64,000 nt of DNA from CBDBBY01 sp965203795. Its GTDB lineage: Bacteria; Pseudomonadota; Alphaproteobacteria; Rhodobacterales; Rhodobacteraceae. Below the pieces are notes generated by a model. That model was not told where the DNA came from. It made no database searches and saw only the letters and a program-made list of their open reading frames with translations. The translations under genes and the position numbers were made by a program. The stretch spans positions 1,302,001 through 1,366,000 of the forward strand of contig OZ241915.1 in assembly GCA_965203795.1 (NCBI GenBank), in the 5' to 3' direction. Positions 44,931 to 52,050 of this stretch are shown in pieces. Position 1 is the first letter of the stretch. Each line of letters opens with the position of its first letter.

Positions 44931-45721
44931 TGGCAGCGTCAAACAAGAGTCGCTACGAACGGCTCATCGAAAAAGTCTTTATTGATCGCCACAATGCTGG
45001 CGACGATTCAATTTCCTTTAAACGGGAAGATCTTGAATCCGCTGCGGAGGAACTTGAGATTAAGTTGCCCAAGAACTTGGGAGACGTTTTGTACGCCTTT
45101 CGCTATCGCAGGCCACTACCTCAAGCCATACGAATTACACAGCCTCCCGATAAGGAATGGACAATTCGGGGTGCCGGACATGCGGCGTATGTGTTTCAGC
45201 TTGTTCCAATCATGCACATCGTGCCAAATGCTGACTTAATTGCAGTAAAGATACCAGATTCAACACCTGAGATAGTCGCGGCACATGCACTTTATGACGA
45301 ACAGGCACTGCTTGCAAAAGTGCGATACAACCGGCTTGTGGACCTGTTTTTGGGCATTACGGCCTATTCCCTGCAGAACCATCTCAGAACTTCGGTGGCC
45401 AACGTCGGTCAAATCGAAATCGACGAACTCTATGTGGGCATTGATCGCCATGGTCGACAATACGTTATTCCTGTGCAAGCGAAGGGCGGAACTGACCGGC
45501 TGTCCACAGTTCAATTGGAGCAAGATATTGGCTTTTGTCTTGAAAGATATCCTTTACTTAAATGCCAGCCAATAGCAGCGCAGTTCATGGAAAACAACCG
45601 AATAGCTCTTTTTCAATTCAAATTTCAAGATGGATTTGCAGGAATAATCGATGAAAAACATTATCTCCTTGTGACGAAAGATGAGATAACGGAAGAAGAT
45701 CTTCGTACATATTCGCAGTAG
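44930..45721 (+). CDS. Probable type II restriction endonuclease (PD-(D/E)XK-like)
   Basis: A 263-aa protein starting at ATG 44930, which overlaps the methyltransferase stop by one base (a GTG at 44927 is possible). Residues ~150-185 read QIEIDELYVGIDRHGRQYVI then PVQAKGGTD, a plausible nuclease core of the D...QxK form. The N-terminal ~70 residues (KREDLESAAEELEIKLPKNL) look helical and may bind DNA. I do not recognise a named enzyme. Position directly behind a C5 methyltransferase is the main evidence. Codon use is AT-rich compared with core genes, as in transferred DNA. It should cut the sequence protected by the neighbouring enzyme. Confidence 0.7.
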   Translation: MAASNKSRYERLIEKVFIDRHNAGDDSISFKREDLESAAEELEIKLPKNLGDVLYAFRYRRPLPQAIRITQPPDKEWTIRGAGHAAYVFQLVPIMHIVPNADLIAVKIPDSTPEIVAAHALYDEQALLAKVRYNRLVDLFLGITAYSLQNHLRTSVANVGQIEIDELYVGIDRHGRQYVIPVQAKGGTDRLSTVQLEQDIGFCLERYPLLKCQPIAAQFMENNRIALFQFKFQDGFAGIIDEKHYLLVTKDEITEEDLRTYSQ

Positions 45722-45843
45722 CGGTGCTGACCAAATTGATTTGTAGCATATCCGATTTTGAGAGATTCGATTTTAGAATTAACGGGTTGTGCTTTTCCCG
45801 CTGTATGGTTCGCGGGCCGGACTCGCGAAGGCGGTCGATCCGA

Positions 45844-46130
45844 ATGACGAAACCCTGTTCGAATGATCTGCGGGAGCGGGTGGTTACTGCGGTTTGGGCG
45901 GGCGGCAGTCGATGGGCGATGCGGGATGCGAGGGATTCGCTCCCGTTCGCCGCAAGCGGCTGCCGGACCTGAACGGCGCGCCCGCTGCTATCCCCTCCTC
46001 GGCGGGTGGGATTGCTCCGGGCAGAAAGTGCGGCCGTGCCTGCTGTCGATGGCGGGTCTTCGGAGCCGCGCCGGTTCGCTTGGCGGTCAGCACTGTGATT
46101 GCGAGAGATTCTTGTTCCAATCGTGGTCGT
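45844..46130 (+). pseudogene. IS630 orfA-like relic, copy B
   Basis: An ATG at 45844 opens MTKPCSNDLRERVVTAVWAG, the standard start of IS630-type orfA proteins, then breaks frame. The following ~200 bp match copy A upstream of the methyltransferase. An end-like sequence ~90 bp upstream (45745-45795) resembles the left part of the MITE-like repeat at 5463. The 46131-46198 remainder holds nothing recognisable. Confidence 0.65.
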
Positions 46131-46198
46131 CGTCGAGCAATCGGGCGCAGGCAGCAGGGGCGCGGACCTTATTTGCTGGGGCCCGGCTCCCGCTTCGC

Positions 46199-47497
46199 TC
46201 AGCGCATGGCGCGGCTACCATCCGCTTTTTGACAGGAGTCGACGGGCCTTTCAGCCCTGTCGCGAACGTAGTCCATGAACGAGGGAATTCCTGGGCCGCA
46301 TTCGCGGCCCTTTCCCGGCGCGCTCCAGACGAAGCCCAGATTGCGAAGCTCGCGTTCTGCCCATCGCACAGCATTCCTCGCGCGCGCATGGCCTGCAGCA
46401 TCCGCCAGCGCGGGGTCGGCGGCTCGGGTGATCGCGGCTGCAAGCCGTTCCGACGAAAGTGAATCGCCGCCCAAGGCGCCGAATTCCTCTGCCACTGCCG
46501 CAGCGGCGGGAACGAGATCGCGCCTTTCGAGTTCGTCGTATCGGTCATCGTAATACGCGTCACGCGCCGCGCGGCTGGCCGCAAGCGCCCGCTCCACCAC
46601 CTCGGATCCGATGCAGCCCTTCGGATTTCTTTCTCCGCCATGCTCAAGCTCCTCCGGCGCGTCGAGCGCGGTGACGTGCAGCGCGTCGCCAACGATCTGG
46701 AGAAAATACGGATAACGTTGCGCCTCGTCGGCGGCCCGGGCCAGCGCGCAGCCGCGGATTCCGTAACCCCGGTCCCGGAGCGGATTGCGCAAGGCTTCCT
46801 GAGACGCATCAGCATCCAAAAGGCCGATTCCGATCTTGCGCAGTCTATTCCAGAATGCGGCTTCGACAGCGTTGAGCCTTGGTCCGGTGTCCGGCGTGCC
46901 CGCAAGAATCAGGAGCAGCGGTCGGCGCTCGCCCGCGACGGTCTGGACGGCATTGAACAGCGCTTGCGCCGCTCGGGGGCAGGCGCCGAGCGTGTGGGCT
47001 TCGTCGACGAGGATGGCAAGGCCGCGCTTCGCGCAGCGGCGCCGGAGTGCCTCCTCTAGAGCCGGGGGCGGCTTGCCGAAACCTTTCGTGGCCGACCGCA
47101 CGCTTCCCTCGGCGCGACCAAAACCCTCGGGAGCCGCAGCGGCAGATAGCTCAACCTCCGCCTCCGCCGGAAAACGCAGGCCAGACCCTGCGAATGCGCG
47201 CGCCATGTCCGCTTCGCTGCGGACATGGCGCGCGGGGAGTTGCACGCATTCAATGCGGCCCTTCAGCGGCCGTCGGCTCACTTCGCATTCGGTCCAGCGC
47301 AGCAGTGCAGTCTTGCCATTCCCCCGCGGGCCGACCAGAACGATGTTTGACGACGGATGCCGACCCGCGGCCAGCGCGCTCAGCTCCCGAGAGATCGCGG
47401 CCTGCTCGCGGGTGCGCCCCGCGAGGTGAGGGGGCGGCAGTCCCGCTCCCGGCGTGAAAATGGCTTCGGCCGACTTCGCTTCCACATCCTCAGCCAA
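46199..47497 (-). CDS. Standalone AAA+ ATPase of unknown role (paralogue A)
   Basis: About 432 aa. Walker A is IVLVGPRGNGKTALLRW, Walker B LAILVDEAHTLG, and a sensor-1-like stretch LLLILAGTPDTG follows, an Orc/Cdc6-STAND type ATPase (AAA_16-like). The C-terminal ~150 residues contain SRAARDAYYDDRYDEL and end with CGPGIPSFMDYV, which also occur in the protein at 59928-61223. A TTG at 47497, 5 nt after GGGAGG, is the best start; it overlaps the stop of the small ORF at 47490-47729. The open frame extends to an ATG at 47551. There is no attached effector domain or membrane segment. Its placement next to a restriction-modification-like pair hints at defence, which is speculation. Confidence 0.75.
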   Translation of the reverse strand: MAEDVEAKSAEAIFTPGAGLPPPHLAGRTREQAAISRELSALAAGRHPSSNIVLVGPRGNGKTALLRWTECEVSRRPLKGRIECVQLPARHVRSEADMARAFAGSGLRFPAEAEVELSAAAAPEGFGRAEGSVRSATKGFGKPPPALEEALRRRCAKRGLAILVDEAHTLGACPRAAQALFNAVQTVAGERRPLLLILAGTPDTGPRLNAVEAAFWNRLRKIGIGLLDADASQEALRNPLRDRGYGIRGCALARAADEAQRYPYFLQIVGDALHVTALDAPEELEHGGERNPKGCIGSEVVERALAASRAARDAYYDDRYDELERRDLVPAAAAVAEEFGALGGDSLSSERLAAAITRAADPALADAAGHARARNAVRWAERELRNLGFVWSAPGKGRECGPGIPSFMDYVRDRAERPVDSCQKADGSRAMR

Positions 47498-47729
47498 CCG
47501 CGCCTCCCGCGGCGGGTGTAGCAACGTTGGACGCGGGCGTCCGGCCCGCATCCGGGACCAGCAGATCTTGGACGATCAACGTTTCGTTGTCCGTTCGATT
47601 CACGACGACAATATAGGGCCGACGCGGATTTTCTACCGGACGCTTCGGCTTTCTGTCGCGGAACGATCTCTTGGAAGACGGCAGTTCGGGATCTGCTGGC
47701 TCGGCGAAGGGCAAGGCTTCGGGCGGCAT
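47490..47729 (-). CDS. Small ORF coupled to AAA+ ATPase A
   Basis: A 79-aa frame (MPPEALPFAEPADPELPSSK...) whose central part, RPYIVVVNRTDNETLIVQDL, looks like a beta-strand pair after a basic RDRKPKRP stretch. About two thirds of third codon positions are G or C, compatible with coding. Its TGA overlaps the preferred TTG start of the ATPase gene (TTGGCTGA), an arrangement expected for coupled translation. No family is recognised and the start lacks a strong ribosome-binding site. Confidence 0.4.
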   Translation of the reverse strand: MPPEALPFAEPADPELPSSKRSFRDRKPKRPVENPRRPYIVVVNRTDNETLIVQDLLVPDAGRTPASNVATPAAGGAVG

Positions 47730-48147
47730 TCGATCTTCGCCTGCACGTTTCGGGTGCTCAATGGCCCGCTGGCATTCGCGCCAGCGGCAAAGGTCTCAAG
47801 GGCGCGGGCCAACCCGCGCGGGGGGATGAAGCATGGGCAGGATTCGATCTTCGGCGCGTGCAGGGAGGGCGAGCGCGTCCGTCCTCCGGCTCAGGCAGGC
47901 CGTTTCGCGTCGGCGAAAGCGCCAACTCTCGTCTTATTGGCTTGGCGCTCTCGCCGTGGCGGGCGAGGCGGTGAAGCAGGACCCCGCGATTTTCCAGCCT
48001 TCCGCGCATCTGCGGCGAATTGTCCGGGAAATGGAAAGCGCCGCAGGCCCGGCATCAGCCCATGGATCTGCGGAATCGCGCCTCCGCTGGCAGGCGGACA
48101 CGTTCCGAAGGACCCATCGAACCGGCATCGCGGAGTTTCGCTCCGGG
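47730..48147. other. Intergenic region upstream of AAA+ ATPase A, downstream of gyrA
   Basis: No gene seen. A hairpin GCGCGGG-CCAA-CCCGCGC lies at about 47811-47828 and could slow transcription, though no T-run follows. Promoter elements for the small ORF/ATPase pair should be here but none is convincing. Confidence 0.35.
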
Positions 48148-50931
48148 CTATTGCGAATTCGCCGAAGCGGACGGCTGCGTATGCTCGTGTGCAGGTTCCC
48201 TTTCGCCGTTCTCTCCGTTGACTTCGCCAACCGTGCCATCGACTTCCGTGCGGGCGACCGAAACGATCTTTTCGCTGGACTCCAGATTCATGACCCTCAC
48301 GCCTCTCGAGGATCGCGACTGGAAGGAAACATCGGACACGCCGCAGCGAATGGATTGCCCGGAATCGCTGGCAAGCAGGATCTGGTCGTCCCTCCAAACC
48401 GAAAGGAATGCGGCCACCCGTCCGCCTTTGGCCACGCGCACTCCCCGGATGCCCCGGTTCTTCACCGGGTAATCGTGCGTGGATGTGCGTTTCCCAAGCC
48501 CTTTCTCAGTGATGGTCAGCAGGATCCCTTCGGCCGCCTTCATTATTTCGTAGCGTTCAGACGAAAGGGCGGACGAGTCCGTTTCAGCGCTTTCCCCCTG
48601 AGGCGTCCCGTTCTGCTGGCTGGAGTGTTCCGCGCGCCGCCTCTTGAGGAATTCGGCCCTTTCCGAAGGGGACGCGTCGAAATGGGGCACGATCTCCATT
48701 GCCACGACATGGTCGTCTTCCTGGACCCGGATGCCGCGGACGCCGTTCGATTTCCTGTCCTTGAAGACGCGCACTTGGCCTGCCGGAAACCGGACCGCCC
48801 GTCCTTTCGAGGTTACGAGCACCACATCGTCATCCTCGGTGCAGATGCGGGCGTTGACCAACTTCACGCCTTCGCGCAATGCCATTGCGCGCTTCCCGTT
48901 CGACATGATCCGGGTGAAGTCGTTGAGTCGGTTCCGTCGCACGCGGCCCGCCGAGGTGGCGAATACAGTCTGATGCGAATCGGACTCCTCTTTGGTTACG
49001 TTCAAGGGAAGGATCGCGGCGACCGACGCTCCGCCGGCAATCGGAAGCAAGTTCACAATCGGCTTTCCGCGCGCGTTCCTGCCGCCCTTCGGAAGGCGCC
49101 ACGTCTTCAGGGAGTAGGCCATTCCGTCCGTCGTGAAAAAGGCAAGCAGGTCGTGGGTGTTCAGCACATGCTGGGACAGGACGAAATCGTCCTGTTTCGT
49201 CGCCATTCCGGCCAGCCCCTTGCCGCCGCGCCTTTGGGCCCGGAACTCGGATAGCGGCGTTCGCTTGATGTAACCATCGTTGGTGACCGTGACGACGACG
49301 TCCTCGCGCTCGATCAGGTCCTCGTCCTCGATTTCCTCGGGATCGTCGATGATCGACGTTCTGCGCGGGATCGCGAAAGCCTCCTTAACCTCCCTCAGCT
49401 CCTCGGCGATGATGCCGCGAATTCGCTCGCCCGAGCGCAGGATCTCCAGGTAGTCCTTGATTTGCACGGCAAGCTTTTTGAGCTCGTCCGTGACTTCCTT
49501 GACGCCCATCGCCGTCAGCCGCTGCAGCCGAAGGTCCAGGATCGCGCGCGCCTGCGCGTCCGAAAGCCTGTATTGCCCGTCGCGGGCATCGGCTTGGGAA
49601 GGATCGTCGATCAGCCGGATGTACTCTTCGATCTCCTCGCTCGGCCAAGCGCGTTCCATCAGCCGGTTCCGCGCATCCGCCGGCTGCGCCGAGCTTCGGA
49701 TGATCCCGATGACCTCGTCGAGATTCGAGACCGCGACCGCCAAGCCGCACAGGACGTGGCTCCGTTCCCGGGCGCGGCCGAGCTGGAACGCCGTCCGCCT
49801 GCCGACAACCTCTTCCCTGAACTCGATGAACGACCGCAAATAGGACGTGAGCGTCAGCAGCTCCGGACGCCCTCCGTTGAGTGCGAGCAGGTTGCAATGG
49901 AAGGATGATTCGAGCGCGGTGAACCGCCATAGCTGGTTCAGCACGACTTCCGGCGTCGCGTCGCGCTTCAGCTCGATAACGATTCTGACGCCTGTGCGGT
50001 CCGAAAGGTCCTGGACGTGCGAAATCCCCTCGATCCGCCGCTCCTTCGCGATCTGGGCGATTCTCTCGATGAGATCGGCCTTGTTGACCTGGTAGGGGAT
50101 CTCGTCGACGATGATCGCGGTCTTGTCCTTCTGCAGTTCCTCGAACCGGGTCTTCGCGCGGACCCGGATCGCGCCTCTGCCTGTGATGAACGCCTTCCTG
50201 CTTCCGATTTCGCCTTGAATGACGCCGCCGGTCGGAAAGTCCGGAGCGGGAATGATTTCCATCAGCCGCTCCATCGAAATGTCCGGGTCCTCGATCATCG
50301 CCAGCGTGGCGTCGACCACTTCCCCGAGGTTGTGCGGCGGAATGTTCGTCGCCATCCCGACTGCGATGCCGCCGCCGCCGTTCACAAGCAGGTTCGGGAA
50401 GCGCGTCGGCAGAACGACCGGCTCCCTGTCCTTGCCGTCGTAGTTGTCTTGGAAGTCGACCGTTTCCATGTCGATGTCGGCGAGCATCATCTCGGCGACC
50501 TTCGCCATGCGGACCTCGGTGTAGCGCATGGCCGCAGGATTGTCGCCGTCCATCGAGCCGAAATTGCCTTGGCCGTCGAGCAGCATGATCGACATCGAGA
50601 AGTCCTGGGCCATCCTCACCAGCGCGTCGTAAATCGCGCCGTCCCCGTGCGGATGGTATTTGCCCATGACGTCGCCGACAGGGCGGGCGGACTTGCGGTA
50701 CGGCTTGTCGCTCGTGTTGCCCGTTTCGTTCATCGAATGAAGAATGCGGCGGTGCACCGGCTTGAGGCCGTCCCTGAGATCGGGGATCGCCCGGGACACG
50801 ATCACGCTCATCGCGTAATCGAGATAGGCCGATTTCAGCTCGTCCTCGATCGCGACGTTCCGGCCCGAAAAAAAGGGCTGTTCCGGCGGCATTCCGGCGC
50901 CGTTCGCCTGCTCGGTCGGCGTCTCAGTCAT
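48148..50931 (-). CDS. gyrA: DNA gyrase subunit A
   Basis: A 927-aa GyrA from ATG 50931. The catalytic tyrosine is Y137 in AAMRYTEVRM. The quinolone-determining region reads KYHPHGDGAIYDALVRMAQD, so the position of E. coli Ser83 is Gly98 while Asp87 is retained (Asp102). The C-terminal half carries beta-pinwheel repeats, and the GyrA box is QRRGGKG. The C-terminal end has an acidic tail. It introduces negative supercoils with GyrB. It follows ssb on the same strand, the conserved alphaproteobacterial order. Confidence 0.97.
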   Translation of the reverse strand: MTETPTEQANGAGMPPEQPFFSGRNVAIEDELKSAYLDYAMSVIVSRAIPDLRDGLKPVHRRILHSMNETGNTSDKPYRKSARPVGDVMGKYHPHGDGAIYDALVRMAQDFSMSIMLLDGQGNFGSMDGDNPAAMRYTEVRMAKVAEMMLADIDMETVDFQDNYDGKDREPVVLPTRFPNLLVNGGGGIAVGMATNIPPHNLGEVVDATLAMIEDPDISMERLMEIIPAPDFPTGGVIQGEIGSRKAFITGRGAIRVRAKTRFEELQKDKTAIIVDEIPYQVNKADLIERIAQIAKERRIEGISHVQDLSDRTGVRIVIELKRDATPEVVLNQLWRFTALESSFHCNLLALNGGRPELLTLTSYLRSFIEFREEVVGRRTAFQLGRARERSHVLCGLAVAVSNLDEVIGIIRSSAQPADARNRLMERAWPSEEIEEYIRLIDDPSQADARDGQYRLSDAQARAILDLRLQRLTAMGVKEVTDELKKLAVQIKDYLEILRSGERIRGIIAEELREVKEAFAIPRRTSIIDDPEEIEDEDLIEREDVVVTVTNDGYIKRTPLSEFRAQRRGGKGLAGMATKQDDFVLSQHVLNTHDLLAFFTTDGMAYSLKTWRLPKGGRNARGKPIVNLLPIAGGASVAAILPLNVTKEESDSHQTVFATSAGRVRRNRLNDFTRIMSNGKRAMALREGVKLVNARICTEDDDVVLVTSKGRAVRFPAGQVRVFKDRKSNGVRGIRVQEDDHVVAMEIVPHFDASPSERAEFLKRRRAEHSSQQNGTPQGESAETDSSALSSERYEIMKAAEGILLTITEKGLGKRTSTHDYPVKNRGIRGVRVAKGGRVAAFLSVWRDDQILLASDSGQSIRCGVSDVSFQSRSSRGVRVMNLESSEKIVSVARTEVDGTVGEVNGENGEREPAHEHTQPSASANSQ

Positions 50932-51296
50932 CTGGCTTCCCAACTACTCGAATTAACGAGGGATAGTATCAACGGGGCGGCGCATCCACAATATCCGTTG
51001 CATTCCCAAGGCGCTCCGCATTGGTTTCCCAAGGTGCGGCCGGTGGCATTTCCGGCTCCGGCGGAGCCTGCGGCGTGGCCTGCCGTTTCCGCCTTCTCGG
51101 CCCCGTGCCATCATGCCTCGGGAGCCGTTCGTCGGGCGGAGATTTGGATCCTTGGCCCAAATATGGGCCGTCGCCTGCGAGCGCAGCATCTTTGGCGATC
51201 GGAGGAACCCGCGGAGGCCTCTTCGGTTTTCGCCCGATATCGGCTTGAGGAGAACGGCCCTGCGTTCCGGCTGTCGCGGTGAGCCCGGCTCGGGCC
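50932..51296. other. Gap between ssb and gyrA
   Basis: About 365 bp. A proline- and charge-rich minus-strand frame (about 50969-51325, ending DIVDAPPR) overlaps the end of ssb, but it has no family match I know of and a low-complexity composition, so I do not call it a gene. No terminator or promoter stands out. Confidence 0.4.
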
Positions 51297-51800
51297 TCAG
51301 AACGGTATGTTGTCGTCCAGATCATCCTGCATGTCCGGCGGAGGCCCGCCGGAAGAACCGTCCTGGCTCTGGCTGCTTGACCGCGAGTAGTCGCCGCCGC
51401 CGTCCCGCGAGTAGTCGCCGTCGCCGCCGGACCAGCTATCGCCGTCGGATCGCCGCTCCAGCATCGTCATGCTGCCCCGGAAGCCCCTAAGCGCGATGGA
51501 CGTCGTATACCTGTCCTGGTCGTTCTGGTCCTTCCATTTGCGGGTTTCCAGCTGCCCCTCAATGTAAACCTTGTGCCCCTTCCTTAGGTACTGCTCGGCA
51601 ACCCGGACGAGTCCGGCGCTGTAGACCGTGACGTTGTGCCATTCGGTGCGCTCGCGCTGCTCGCCCGACTCGCGGTCGCGCCACCTCTCGGACGTGGCAA
51701 CGCTAAACCGGCAGTATTTGTCGCCCGAAGGAAACGTGCGGACTTCCGGGTCGGCGCCAAGATTGCCCACCAGAATGACCTTGTTGACCGATCCCGCCAT
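51297..51800 (-). CDS. ssb: Single-stranded DNA-binding protein
   Basis: A 167-aa protein. The OB fold begins MAGSVNKVILVGNLGADPEV and includes VATSERWRDRESGEQRERTEWHN-like contacts (shown here only in part) and YLRKGHKVYIEGQLETRKW. A Gly/Ser/Asp-rich linker follows, and the conserved acidic tip DDNIPF recruits repair proteins. It is divergent from uvrA, and the LexA box lies in the shared gap, so it may be SOS-induced together with uvrA. Confidence 0.96.
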   Translation of the reverse strand: MAGSVNKVILVGNLGADPEVRTFPSGDKYCRFSVATSERWRDRESGEQRERTEWHNVTVYSAGLVRVAEQYLRKGHKVYIEGQLETRKWKDQNDQDRYTTSIALRGFRGSMTMLERRSDGDSWSGGDGDYSRDGGGDYSRSSSQSQDGSSGGPPPDMQDDLDDNIPF

Positions 51801-51968
51801 GTTCGCCTCCGCGTCAATTTCGAAATCCCGTTTACCGCAATTCTAGCGGCGGGCAATAGCCGATGGCGCGCCGCGACGGCCGGGCGGGAGCCGGCGGCGT
51901 GCGTTCCCGCCGCCGGATTCGGAACGACGGCTGCGCAGCGTTCGTGCTCCGTCCGGATGCATGGGATT

Positions 51969-51983
51969 GTTCCCGTTGTGTTC
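51969..51983. promoter_or_regulatory. LexA (SOS) box upstream of uvrA
   Basis: GTTCCCGTTGTGTTC matches exactly the alphaproteobacterial LexA operator GTTC-N7-GTTC. It lies 68 bp before the uvrA start and ~170 bp from the ssb start. uvrA is a classical SOS gene, which supports the call. Confidence 0.8.
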
Positions 51984-52050
51984 CGGAGATCGCTTTGCCA
52001 TGAAGCGCGCGAGTCTGTAAGCGGCATCCGCGGGCAGGGCAGGAAACGGA

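Noticed and set aside
50969..51325. Proline-rich minus-strand frame between ssb and gyrA
   Set aside because: Low complexity, overlaps the ssb end, no good ribosome-binding site and no known family.
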